From: Pseudomonadota bacterium
Lineage (GTDB): Bacteria; Pseudomonadota; Gammaproteobacteria; Burkholderiales; Burkholderiaceae_B
DNA: 64,000 nt
Reading direction: 5' to 3'
Assembly: GCA_023425645.1 (NCBI GenBank)
Contig: JAFACG010000010.1
Location: 62,001-126,000, forward strand
A program made the position numbers and the translations under genes. The notes under the pieces were generated by a model. That model was not told the DNA's origin. It ran no database searches and saw nothing but the letters and a program-made list of their open reading frames with translations. Positions 9,203 through 17,104 of the stretch are shown piece after piece; the stretch's first letter is position 1, and each line of letters begins with the position of its first letter.

Positions 9203-9487
9203 TTACCCCGGATTCTTCGGACCGCTGCGCTTTTCCAACACGGCGGGCGTGTCGTCGGCAGGTTTGAATACGCCCGAGTCCTCGTCCCCGTGCGGATTCG
9301 GCGAGCCGTCGAATTGCGTCGCCTTGCGGCCGGCAGGCTCCGCTTGGCTCTCTTGTTCGCGCCGGTCTTTCGACTGTTTCAGATCCTTTTGCACACGCAA
9401 GGCAATGTCGACCTGGGATTCGCTGCTCGGCTCGGGCGCCTTGGGAGATGGCTGCTGCTGCGGGTCGCTATTGTGTGATGGCTTCAT
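9203..9487 (-). CDS. small hydrophilic protein of unknown function
   Basis: A 94-residue protein, almost entirely polar and probably disordered (rich in Ser, Pro, Glu, Gln, Lys), with no cysteine. GGAGG lies 6 bases before the ATG, which is good support for translation. It sits immediately upstream of the DUF2243 gene with a 3-base gap, implying an operon. No family recognised. Confidence 0.6.
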   Translation of the reverse strand: MKPSHNSDPQQQPSPKAPEPSSESQVDIALRVQKDLKQSKDRREQESQAEPAGRKATQFDGSPNPHGDEDSGVFKPADDTPAVLEKRSGPKNPG

Positions 9488-9555
9488 GGTCGCCTCCGTT
9501 GTTGCTTACAAAGCGCCCTCCAGCAAATGCCGTGCCCGGCTGCGCAGACTCCAGG

Positions 9556-9729
9556 TCAAGCGCCGCCGACGCCGCGCACAACCTTGCCTGTCCCGCCACA
9601 GGCGTCGCAGGGCTTCTGATCGACCTTGCCGCTGCCGTTGCAGGCGGGACAAGTCACCTCGCCGGTGCCGGGCGTGCCGGGGGACGCTTGGTCGCCAGGA
9701 TTCATGTCTTCGGGAGTGGGAGTCGTCAT
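9556..9729 (-). CDS. DnaJ-type CxxCxGxG zinc-finger peptide
   Basis: A 57-residue peptide containing two successive CxxCxGxG modules (CPACNGSGK at 27-35 and CDACGGTGK at 41-49), the metal-binding repeat of the DnaJ cysteine-rich domain. Two such modules can together hold one zinc ion. GGAGG lies 5 bases before the chosen ATG; an ATG 3 bases earlier and an upstream in-frame ATG at 9795 are alternatives. It is a free-standing zinc-finger unit without a J domain; any chaperone role is inference. Confidence 0.6.
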   Translation of the reverse strand: MTTPTPEDMNPGDQASPGTPGTGEVTCPACNGSGKVDQKPCDACGGTGKVVRGVGGA

Positions 9730-9840
9730 CATGGCCTCCAGCCGACAGGGGCGGCATGCGTGCAGTCGCCAGACTTCCCTGCCGGTAAATTTCACACTTT
9801 ATTCCGCCCAGGGCCGCGATGCGGCCCTGGCGCCCTGCGC

Positions 9841-10362
9841 TTATCGCTTGGCCTGCGTGTCCGGATCTTCAGAGCGCGCAAGAAAACTTTGCACCAGGGC
9901 AGACGAGTGCTCTTCCAGCCATTGCGCCATAGCCCGCTCTTCCCCCAGGATGCGCTGGCACACCGCAGCAGTCTCCATATCGCCGAGGAAGCCGGCCGCG
10001 TCCTTGAGCTGGGTGTAAGCCGCGATTTCCAGGTTCTCGAAAGCGAAGCTGAACATCGCGCCCTTGACCACCTCGTCGGAAGCGAAAACGCCCGAGAAGC
10101 CCTGGAAAGCAGCCATAACCTTGCCGGTCAGGTCCTTAAGCAGCGACGTATCGCCGCCACGCCGCTCGATGCATGTGCGCACCAGCCGCTGCTGCTCGCG
10201 GGTTTCATCGATGTGACGCTGGATGCGCATCCGCAGTTCCGGATAACTTTCGATGCGCGAGAGCATGCTGCTCAACATGGTTTCAGATTGCTCCTCCATG
10301 GCATGCGCATCCCTGAGCCAGTCCATCAAGTGCTCGTTCGCACGTGAGTCATTTCTATCCAT
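9841..10362 (-). CDS. DUF892 (YciF-type) ferritin-like protein
   Basis: A 173-residue all-helical protein with the glutamate and histidine pattern of DUF892 ferritin-like proteins: DWLRDAHAMEEQ, RIQRHIDETREQ, AFENLEIAAYTQL and EERAMAQWLEEH, one in each of four expected helices. Family members are induced by stress and are thought to carry a di-iron centre. GGAGG is 5 bases before the ATG. It is followed on the same strand, with gaps, by the zinc-finger peptide and the DUF2243 genes. Confidence 0.75.
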   Translation of the reverse strand: MDRNDSRANEHLMDWLRDAHAMEEQSETMLSSMLSRIESYPELRMRIQRHIDETREQQRLVRTCIERRGGDTSLLKDLTGKVMAAFQGFSGVFASDEVVKGAMFSFAFENLEIAAYTQLKDAAGFLGDMETAAVCQRILGEERAMAQWLEEHSSALVQSFLARSEDPDTQAKR

Positions 10363-11242
10363 AGCATCCTCCAGTCAGTTTGCCTCCCCGCAACTGCGGC
10401 AGGCTGCCCCCTCCAGCATGCGGCGTTCCCACGGGATGGGCTGGGCCCTGTCGGTGCGATGAAATGTTGTTCAGGATGGGGGGGTTTTTGCTGTGGAGGC
10501 TGGGGTCGGGTCGGTGTGGCGGTGCGATGCAGAAGCTGCGACGGCCTGCTTTTTTTGATAACCCCGAGCCCTCAGTCTCCTTGTCATGACTAAGGACTGG
10601 GCGCGCCATTGTTTCCCCCGCGGTAGCACAGAACTATCAAACCTATCCCAATGTCGATAAAGCGAAGAGTATGTGCCGAGTTAAGAATGCGCCGTAATGA
10701 TGCCAATGCGGCACCACGGTCGCATCACGATCCCGAAACGGTAGGTAGCTACAGAGCTGAAAAAACCTGGCGCGGAATTAGGCTGAGGAATTTTCCAAGC
10801 GCTTGGCGCTGGGCGGAAAATTTAAAGATGAAGCCGGGGCCGAAAACGAACCGGCACACCTTGCGGCGGGGAATTTTGAGTTGGCCGTTGAACGGGATTG
10901 CTTAGGCGAATATGGCGAAGCTGAGCAAATGTTAAATTAGAAAAAAGTAACTGCGGATCAATTAGTTAACGTAGTTCATCGAAATCATCGAGAACTGAAG
11001 AGTGTACCTGTACTGTACCGGAAACAAATGGTATCAGTACAGTTAAATCAGGCAGAGCAGTCACCGCTTTCAACTCAAAGCAGAAATTAGCGACCGACGC
11101 ACGCTCTGGTGCAGCGCAAAAGCTACAATAAATATATTTTCATGACCTTATGATACCCTCAGCGTCTGAATGAATTGCACGGTCATTAGATACTTAGCAG
11201 GCCGGATGGCACAGTAACCCTCCGACCGAAGAAGGAGAAGCG
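10363..11242. other. gene-poor stretch, left boundary of the accessory region
   Basis: No convincing gene in about 880 bases. The base composition drops from high GC to AT-rich after about 10.9 kb. It contains the relic attachment site at 10828-10880. Farther in (11001-11050) are clustered GTACC/GTACTG words that may be recombinase arm sites. A short frame at 10651-10905 reads through the relic and looks like arbitrary sequence. Confidence 0.6.
10828..10880. repeat. diverged copy of the tRNA-Leu(CAA) 3' end (relic attachment site)
   Basis: 47 of 54 positions match the 54-bp direct repeat found at 16899 and 41861, with a single one-base gap. The acceptor end is changed (ATGAAGCC in place of ATGGTGCCC), so it no longer folds as a tRNA end. 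It marks the left limit of the outer segment of about 6 kb. Confidence 0.7.
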
Positions 11243-12283
11243 ATGCATTACGAGACATTCGAAGACGTCATGACGGCGTTGGCAAAGAAAAAGCGCAAAG
11301 CGCACTTGCTTCTGGGCAATGGCTTTAGCATGTCTTACGACAGCTCTATTTTTTCGTATAACGCCCTCTTCGACTTTGTTGCGAGCCTTGAGGACCCCAT
11401 GCTTGCAGGCATATTGGGCGCTATGAAGACCAAGAATTTCGAGCTGATGATGGAACAGCTGGATGCGTTCGCTGCTCTCTTGGACGTCTTCGGAGGCGAT
11501 GAAGCACTCAGAGCCAAAGTGGCAGCAGCCCACGATGGCTTACGGAAGAGCCTAATTGATGCCATCAAGTCGCTTCATCCTGAGCATGTTTTCAAAGTAT
11601 CAGACGAAAAAAGCGCGTCATGCGCCCAGTTTGTGAACAGGTTTCTTGAGACTGGTGGCTCGATTTTCACGTCCAACTACGACCTTCTCCTGTACTGGGT
11701 GTTAATGCGCCAAGGCATTCCCAATGCATGTGACGGCTTCGGTCGAGAACTCCTAAACCCCATAGAGGTGGAAAAAGGGATAGAGGCGCCAGAATGGTCT
11801 GCGCTGCGCTGGGGTCCGAATAGGACGAAGCAAAACGTGTTTTACGTCCACGGCTCCTTGCCTCTCTTTGATACAGGGACAGAAGTCGAGAAGGAACAGT
11901 ACGATGAAGAGGGATATCTGCTGGAAAACATCAATACTCGCATCGAAGCCAACGATTACCCAGTGTTTGTAACTGCAGGCAATGGGGAAGACAAGCTGGC
12001 ACAGATACGAGCCAACCCCTATCTAGCTGATTGCTACGACCATCTCAGCAACGTCGACGGCTCCGTTATCACTCTGGGATTTGGGTTCGGTGACAGCGAC
12101 CTGCACATTGTCGACGCCTTGAACCGAGCGACGCACCTCCCTTCCAAAGCTGTTCCCAAACTCTGGAGCGTTTACATCGGTGTCTTTTTAGAGGCAGACG
12201 TGAAGCGTGCAGCAGTCCTAGAGAAGCTACTGCACGCTAAAGTCCATACGTACAACGCACAGACAGCCCGGCTCTGGGGATAA
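11243..12283 (+). CDS. DUF4917 family protein (SIR2-like fold suspected)
   Basis: A 346-residue soluble protein, matching DUF4917 in size and motifs. Visible motifs are LLLGNGFSMSYD (residues 22-33, a nucleotide-binding-like glycine loop), FTSNYDLLLYW, FYVHGSLPLFD and ITLGFGFGDSDLHI. A GNG/GAG loop, a TxNYD motif, a conserved HG and a late GxGxxDxD are also the landmarks of SIR2-like NAD-consuming domains in defence proteins. AAGGAG lies 6 bases before the ATG. It stands alone in the outer segment of the accessory region. The enzymatic role is inference. Confidence 0.6.
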   Translation: MHYETFEDVMTALAKKKRKAHLLLGNGFSMSYDSSIFSYNALFDFVASLEDPMLAGILGAMKTKNFELMMEQLDAFAALLDVFGGDEALRAKVAAAHDGLRKSLIDAIKSLHPEHVFKVSDEKSASCAQFVNRFLETGGSIFTSNYDLLLYWVLMRQGIPNACDGFGRELLNPIEVEKGIEAPEWSALRWGPNRTKQNVFYVHGSLPLFDTGTEVEKEQYDEEGYLLENINTRIEANDYPVFVTAGNGEDKLAQIRANPYLADCYDHLSNVDGSVITLGFGFGDSDLHIVDALNRATHLPSKAVPKLWSVYIGVFLEADVKRAAVLEKLLHAKVHTYNAQTARLWG

Positions 12284-13016
12284 GTTCCGTCCATTGCGGT
12301 CGGCCAATTTACATGGCCGATTGCATGAACGTCATGACCGCAGCTGCCCGTTTACCGGCGCGTAGCGACCTGGCGAAGAACCAGTTGTTGCGACCTTCCG
12401 CGATGGGTCAAATCTGTTGTTCTATGCGGCTGCTATCAATCGCCAACTACCCATCGTTCGGATAACGCGTCAGTACCGCCCAGCATTTCAAGCGGTAATC
12501 CAGCGCTTTAGTTGTGGCCGTGTTCTCGCCCGTTGGGCTGCGGGCCGCACCAACCCCTTGACCCGTCATCCGTGCTGTCTATGGGCATGATTCGGCATAC
12601 AGGTCGCGGTTCTGGCTGGTGATGTATCAAGGGCGGGACCGGAAGCCACAGCCCGAAGCGAAGCGTAGGGAACGGATGAGACTGCCGGGCAAACCCTTAC
12701 CCTTGACGTCTCTGAAGGCCATGCAGCCTATCGGCAAGAGGAAGGTACAAGGCAAAGCCGACGGGCCTGCCCTCGCTGGCATTCCGACAAGAACGGGCGC
12801 GAAAGGCAAGCGAAGTGCTGAAGCTATATGTCGAACTAGATGAAAAGAGGCCCCGCCGAAGGCGAGGCCAATGCGTGGAGAAACCGACAAGTCATTGGCC
12901 GTTAACTGAGCCGCCCGGTACCCCTCACCAACTTGTCCATGTTTTGCAAAACGTGCGGCCAATAGGCTGGGCACATAACGTTGCCAGCGAGTTTGAATAT
13001 CGGATAGGTATGAGTG
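12284..13016. other. gene-poor stretch
   Basis: About 730 bases without a supported gene. Short frames here lack ribosome-binding sites and have no protein-like composition. No repeats or clear hairpin terminators noted. Confidence 0.5.
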
Positions 13017-13439
13017 CTACTTCAAGGGAGTCAAAGCATCGACATTTTTGGCCACTGCCTGGCACGCAGTCACCAGATCGGTGACGATACGCTCGTCGAC
13101 GTTCAAATCTCCTTCATATTCACCCAGGTTGCGGATGTTGTGGCACTTGGCCAGAACCCGCCAGACTTCGGGACCCAAACCCAGCGTATCAGGCAATAAC
13201 TGGAATACGAGGTACCGATTGCCGGAGCGGTAGCCATGCCAACGTAGGGCGGCTAGGCACAGTGCATGAGCTGCGTTGTAGGCAAGGTCAAAGCGGCTTT
13301 CAAGTGACAGCGTCGTATTCTGCACATCGCGCAGTCGGGCGTGGCCGGAGCGGATCAGGCCTTCGAACTCCTTCTTGTCCGGAGGCTCGGCCCGTAAAGG
13401 CTTGCCTGGACCGGCAAGGTTGTCAAATGCCGAGGTCAT
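13017..13439 (-). CDS. HEPN-domain protein, toxin-like partner of the MNT gene
   Basis: A 140-residue helical protein with the features of small HEPN proteins that pair with nucleotidyltransferases: LESRFDLAYNAAHALCLAAL in the middle and a late HNIRNLGEYEGDLNV segment. A strict R-x4-6-H RNase motif is not clear, so it may be one of the HEPN variants. Its ATG lies inside the end of the nucleotidyltransferase gene (17-base overlap), so the two are coupled. Such MNT/HEPN pairs act as toxin-antitoxin modules in which the MNT enzyme silences the HEPN RNase by nucleotide transfer; assignment here is by family and arrangement. Confidence 0.7.
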   Translation of the reverse strand: MTSAFDNLAGPGKPLRAEPPDKKEFEGLIRSGHARLRDVQNTTLSLESRFDLAYNAAHALCLAALRWHGYRSGNRYLVFQLLPDTLGLGPEVWRVLAKCHNIRNLGEYEGDLNVDERIVTDLVTACQAVAKNVDALTPLK

Positions 13440-14058
13440 TACTTTCCCCTATGAGCCAGATCTTGGGTTGCTCCATGACACGAGTCAGGAACGACTCCTG
13501 GTTCGCTAAGCGTTTGCCAAACTCTTCACGCGTCAAAATCGTAGGGTTTACGGGACGGCCGAGCTTGATGCTGGCTTCTTCCAGCGCGGAGAACAGTTCT
13601 CCGTAGCTGATCTCGTCACTGATCAGCATCAAATCGATATCACTGCTGGCAGTATCGGTTTTCTTGGCGACGGAACCATACACAAAAGCAGCCGTTATTT
13701 TGGAGGACATGAACGCTAGCGCCTGTCGTATGGGCTCCGCCAGGCCGGATGTCTTCTGGATGATTGAGCACAACTCAGCGAAGATCGGCGACTCTGGGTT
13801 GGCTTGATAGTGCTTCTGATTACCAACCGATTTAACGGTAATCAGGCCGCTGCCGGCCAGTGTCGCCAGTTCACGTTGTACAGCCCCGGAACCGCTGGCC
13901 GCCAGGCTGATCACTTCGTTTGCGTAAAAGCTGCGTGTGGGCTGGCCATACAGAATGCCCAGCACCCGTTGTTTGGTGCCGGAAAATAAGGCATCGGACA
14001 GGCTGCGTGGCGTTGGTGTAGTGACATTAATACCCATATTGGGTTCTATCATACCCAT
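13423..14058 (-). CDS. winged-helix/MNT nucleotidyltransferase, antitoxin-like regulator
   Basis: A 211-residue protein with two parts. The N-terminal 80 residues (LFSGTKQRVLGILYGQPTR... REYA-type helices, ELATLAGSGLITVKSVGNQ) form a winged helix-turn-helix. The C-terminal part carries the minimal nucleotidyltransferase signature GSVAKKTDTASSDIDLM, with the catalytic SDIDL. The upstream DNA has two 13-bp palindromes that contain the possible ATG codons, so the true start may be 14058, 14052 or 14037; none has a clear Shine-Dalgarno site. The winged helix probably autoregulates through those palindromes. It overlaps the HEPN gene downstream. Confidence 0.75.
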   Translation of the reverse strand: MGMIEPNMGINVTTPTPRSLSDALFSGTKQRVLGILYGQPTRSFYANEVISLAASGSGAVQRELATLAGSGLITVKSVGNQKHYQANPESPIFAELCSIIQKTSGLAEPIRQALAFMSSKITAAFVYGSVAKKTDTASSDIDLMLISDEISYGELFSALEEASIKLGRPVNPTILTREEFGKRLANQESFLTRVMEQPKIWLIGESNDLGI

Positions 14059-14065
14059 TTTGGGT
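14032..14065 (-). promoter_or_regulatory. tandem palindromic operator of the MNT/HEPN operon
   Basis: Two 13-bp palindromes, ACCCATATTGGGT (14032-14044) and ACCCATTTTGGGT (14053-14065), lie 21 bp apart centre to centre, two helical turns. Each contains an ATG codon of the operon reading frame on the minus strand. The arrangement fits two dimers of the winged-helix protein bound on one DNA face. Confidence 0.65.
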
Positions 14066-14203
14066 TTGCCTGGCTAGTGCCGTGCTTCGTTCCACTGCGA
14101 ACCCTTTGCCCTCCCCAGTAGCCGCGGTTAGGCATGCCTAAAATGCTGGTGTCGCTGGCTGCGGGACTCGCTTGACCATCATACGCATCTGCACGCAGAT
14201 CAG

Positions 14204-16393
14204 TTAACTGATGACTCCCAAAAACTCGCCTACTACCCGATAGCGGTGTTCGTCGTCTTCCTTGCTGAGTTCAATTGCGGCCAGCGCGGGATTGGTTGAC
14301 CGAGGCTTCAATAAGATCTGCAGATTTTCAGTACCGTCTTCGGTCCGCGCTTTGAAGCTTTGATATTCCTTGACTGTGTAACGCGAACCGGCATCGCCGT
14401 CTTGGGCATCGGCACATTCCACCAGTACGATTTTCCCATTCCGGCTGCCTCCAGGGTTCAAGCGAAACAGGCAGATAGCGCCGTCGGGAATGATCTTGTT
14501 CATGGATTCGCCTACCACATGGCAGGCAAAAATATTCTTGCCCACGGGCATGCCCTCAGGCACGGGCACCCAGTTTTCATGTTCGACGTGCTGAAGCGCA
14601 CTGAAGCCGCCTGCAGCGGCTCGTAGATCATAGAGAGGAACCGCGTTGACGTATGGCTCCAGCGGCTTCGCAAGTTCTGGAAACGCAATGACATTGGATT
14701 TATAGCTTGCCACATGCCGCTTCAGGTAGTTTCGCAAACCATCGTCGCAAGCGTAGACAAACGTGCCGCGTATGCCCCGCAGCATGATGGTACGGTATAT
14801 GTTCAGTATGTATTGCTTGAGCTCATCCGGGTCCTTAATAGTCTGCTTTCCGTTTCTATCATGATACTTGTCCTTTTCGATGACAATCTGATCCAGCCTT
14901 TCGTCATAGCGAATTTCATGACCGAAGATGACTCCGGTGTAGTTCAGATCATAGCCCTGGGTGGTATGGATGCAGCCCACTTCACCCTCGGCGCCCTTCG
15001 CATTGATCCAGTCCTCATTCGTACTGTTCCAACGCAGCCGGACATCACCGATCTCAATGTCATACAAGTCCGGTTTTTTTCTGGAAACCCAGCTCCATGA
15101 ATAGCCTGCCACCAAGCGTGCCAGGCCATAGCTATTATTTCTGTGCTCGATCTCCCTCAGCATGTCGGGCAGTTCATCGAAGAGCAGAAATTCGTACTTG
15201 CTTGAGCTGAATTTCTTGCCTGCGGGAAGTCGCATGTTCAGAAGGTCGTCAACGAACTGCACATAGTGCAGCCCCGCGCGAACCCGAAACTGGGAAACCA
15301 GTGTCATGACCTTGCTGTCTGACGAAGACTTGATGTCGTCGAAGTCTGATGCGTTGGCATCGGATGGCTTGATGCTCTGGTTCGGATCGTAGAAGAAGAC
15401 GGCCTTATCTGATCGGCGGGTAACCCAGTCCACCTCGCTGCACGTGCTTTTATCCAAACCAAGAGCGGCGCAGGCCTTGTCGAAAGCACCGTAATATGCT
15501 CCCAGGTTGACGCGTTTGCGCAAGCGGTGCGACTCATCCACCAGGACAATGTCGTAGCGCTGCCTCGCCAACTCCGAAGGACTGATGACCATACTGGGAT
15601 GCAAGCCGGCAACATTCTCGAATGCCTTCTTCAACGTGCGTCGGAACGAGTTCATTGGCACCACCAAGGCCATGCGCGGGTATGGGAGACGCTGCTTAAG
15701 CTGACGCAGAAGATCTCGCAATTCCTTTTCTTCTTCGGAAAACTCACGCAGATCCAACTCTTCAAGATCGGAATGAATGAGCTTGAAAAGGAATATCGCC
15801 AGTACCGATTTCCCGGTGCCGGCGCCACCTTGGACTACGATATTTTTCAGCCCGGGGTCGACCAGAGACCGCATTATCTGGATCAGGCCTTGCTGTTGAT
15901 CAGCCGACAGCGACTTGTACGGCGAATACTTGAAAATGTCTGAATTGTCGATGGCTTCAATCGACTTTTGTGCAATTCCGTGCCTGCGCAGCCTGTCCCA
16001 GGTTTCACGAAATATCTTGGAATAGAGTTCGTCCCTCTGATAGTAGTTATGGTCGCTCAAGCCCAGGTTACCGTTCAGCAAATTGAAACGGCCGTCAGCT
16101 GACATGTACTTTATGAGGGAGGACTCGATGTCGAGTGTCGCCGACTTATTGAAACGTTCACTGCTGACAAGGTGCACCGTCGTCAGAGATTGTTTCTGGG
16201 GGTGCTTAAGGTGCGTGCCCAAGCGAGTGATCGTGTCCGTGGTCTCGCCGACGTAGGCCCGGCATGTTTTCTCATCGCTAAGGATATACACGAGCGGCCA
16301 GTTGCCGGCCGCGTATGCATCGGTCTCAATTTCCGTCAGAGCTTCTGCGGAAAACCTATAGCGGTTCACTTCGACAAGATGAGTCTGACTCAT
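14204..16393 (-). CDS. GIY-YIG + DUF2075 helicase-like ATPase + LexA-like S24 peptidase fusion
   Basis: A 729-residue three-domain protein. Residues 34-60 carry a GIY-YIG-type nuclease pattern (VYILSDE, AYVGET, Arg57). Residues 185-600 are a DUF2075/SF1-type ATPase with Walker A GGAGTGKS (189-196), Walker B with DESH (286-289) and a late GCIHTTQGYDLNYTGVIFG motif. Residues 617-729 match the S24/LexA-UmuD peptidase: VVGESMNKIIPDG with the nucleophile Ser630, and YTVKEY with Lys675. The S24 dyad in LexA responds to RecA-ssDNA by self-cleavage, so this enzyme may be switched by DNA damage or phage attack. Its ATG overlaps the stop of the MazG-like gene (ATGA), so the two are coupled. Confidence 0.75.
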   Translation of the reverse strand: MSQTHLVEVNRYRFSAEALTEIETDAYAAGNWPLVYILSDEKTCRAYVGETTDTITRLGTHLKHPQKQSLTTVHLVSSERFNKSATLDIESSLIKYMSADGRFNLLNGNLGLSDHNYYQRDELYSKIFRETWDRLRRHGIAQKSIEAIDNSDIFKYSPYKSLSADQQQGLIQIMRSLVDPGLKNIVVQGGAGTGKSVLAIFLFKLIHSDLEELDLREFSEEEKELRDLLRQLKQRLPYPRMALVVPMNSFRRTLKKAFENVAGLHPSMVISPSELARQRYDIVLVDESHRLRKRVNLGAYYGAFDKACAALGLDKSTCSEVDWVTRRSDKAVFFYDPNQSIKPSDANASDFDDIKSSSDSKVMTLVSQFRVRAGLHYVQFVDDLLNMRLPAGKKFSSSKYEFLLFDELPDMLREIEHRNNSYGLARLVAGYSWSWVSRKKPDLYDIEIGDVRLRWNSTNEDWINAKGAEGEVGCIHTTQGYDLNYTGVIFGHEIRYDERLDQIVIEKDKYHDRNGKQTIKDPDELKQYILNIYRTIMLRGIRGTFVYACDDGLRNYLKRHVASYKSNVIAFPELAKPLEPYVNAVPLYDLRAAAGGFSALQHVEHENWVPVPEGMPVGKNIFACHVVGESMNKIIPDGAICLFRLNPGGSRNGKIVLVECADAQDGDAGSRYTVKEYQSFKARTEDGTENLQILLKPRSTNPALAAIELSKEDDEHRYRVVGEFLGVIS

Positions 16394-16710
16394 AGCTCGT
16401 TGTATTTTTTTGCGGTTCCCTTTGCCTTGCGCACGGGGTACTTTTCTTCATTCTTTTCGATTTTATCTAGAATGATTTTCTCTATGTCGAAGTTGTACGC
16501 ATCGGACAGCAGCAGCGCATAGGCCAGGACATCGGCAAGCTCTTCCTTCACCTTCTCAGGGTCGGCGGCTTCAGGCGTCTTCCATAGAAAAGCCTCCAGC
16601 AGTTCACTGGCCTCGATGCTGAGCGCCAAGGCCAGATCTTTAGGATTGTGGAATTGCTGCCAGTTTCGCTCATCACGGAACCGGCGCAGCCGCTGAATGA
16701 CTTGGTCCAT
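16390..16710 (-). CDS. MazG-like nucleotide pyrophosphohydrolase
   Basis: A 106-residue all-alpha NTP pyrophosphatase. The metal-binding pattern is visible as E33-A-S-E36 and E57-L-A-D60 (EASELLEAF ... EELADVLAYAL). Family members hydrolyse (d)NTPs to NMP and pyrophosphate. The start at 16710 is preferred over a longer frame because AGGAAAAGG lies about 9 bases upstream and family homology starts there. Its stop overlaps the start of the DUF2075 fusion gene. A nucleotide-depleting role linked to that protein is inference. Confidence 0.75.
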   Translation of the reverse strand: MDQVIQRLRRFRDERNWQQFHNPKDLALALSIEASELLEAFLWKTPEAADPEKVKEELADVLAYALLLSDAYNFDIEKIILDKIEKNEEKYPVRKAKGTAKKYNEL

Positions 16711-16898
16711 TTCCTGCCTTTTCCTGAATAAGGTTGCTGGAATGGATGATAGCCTGCCCGGCGGCGAGTTGCACTTTTGTGCTCGGCGCTTCGCCACAGT
16801 ACCGAAACCGTACCTGGCTCATCAACCTGGAGAATTATCTGGCCTCAGGGAAAGACTAAAAACCGCACTAGCTGCTTGTAAATACTAGGGATTTTTAG

Positions 16899-16952
16899 AT
16901 GGTGCCCGGGGCCGGAATCGAACCGGCACGCCTTGCGGCGGGGGATTTTGAG
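16899..16952. repeat. attachment site: 54-bp perfect copy of the tRNA-Leu(CAA) 3' end
   Basis: All 54 bases are identical to 41861-41914, which lies in the 3' half of the tRNA-Leu gene (through CCA and one base beyond). The copy stops in the anticodon stem region, so it is not a tRNA. The direct repeats bound about 25.0 kb with an integrase gene 152 bases inside the left copy. This is the expected product of site-specific insertion into a tRNA gene. Confidence 0.92.
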
Positions 16953-17071
16953 AGCGGCAATCCTGTACTTCTCTGGACTTCTATAGACATCCGAAACATC
17001 TATAACCTATTGATTATTAAGGATTGATTGTCTAGTTTAGTCTGTTACAACTTTATTCTATCTTGCGTTAA

Positions 17072-17093
17072 ACTGTGCACAGAACTGTGCACA
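17072..17093. repeat. paired CTGTGCACAG repeats, left end (arm-type site candidate)
   Basis: Two ACTGTGCACA units start at 17072 and 17084 (12-bp period), 120 bases inside the left attachment site and just before the integrase start. The same pair with the same period occurs at the right end (41759-41780). Each core is the palindrome TGTGCACA. Confidence 0.65.
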
Positions 17094-17104
17094 GATGGGG
17101 CTAG

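Noticed and set aside
16899..16952. A second tRNA-Leu gene
   Set aside because: Only the 3' part is present; acceptor 5' strand, D-arm and most of the anticodon arm are missing, so it is an attachment-site copy.
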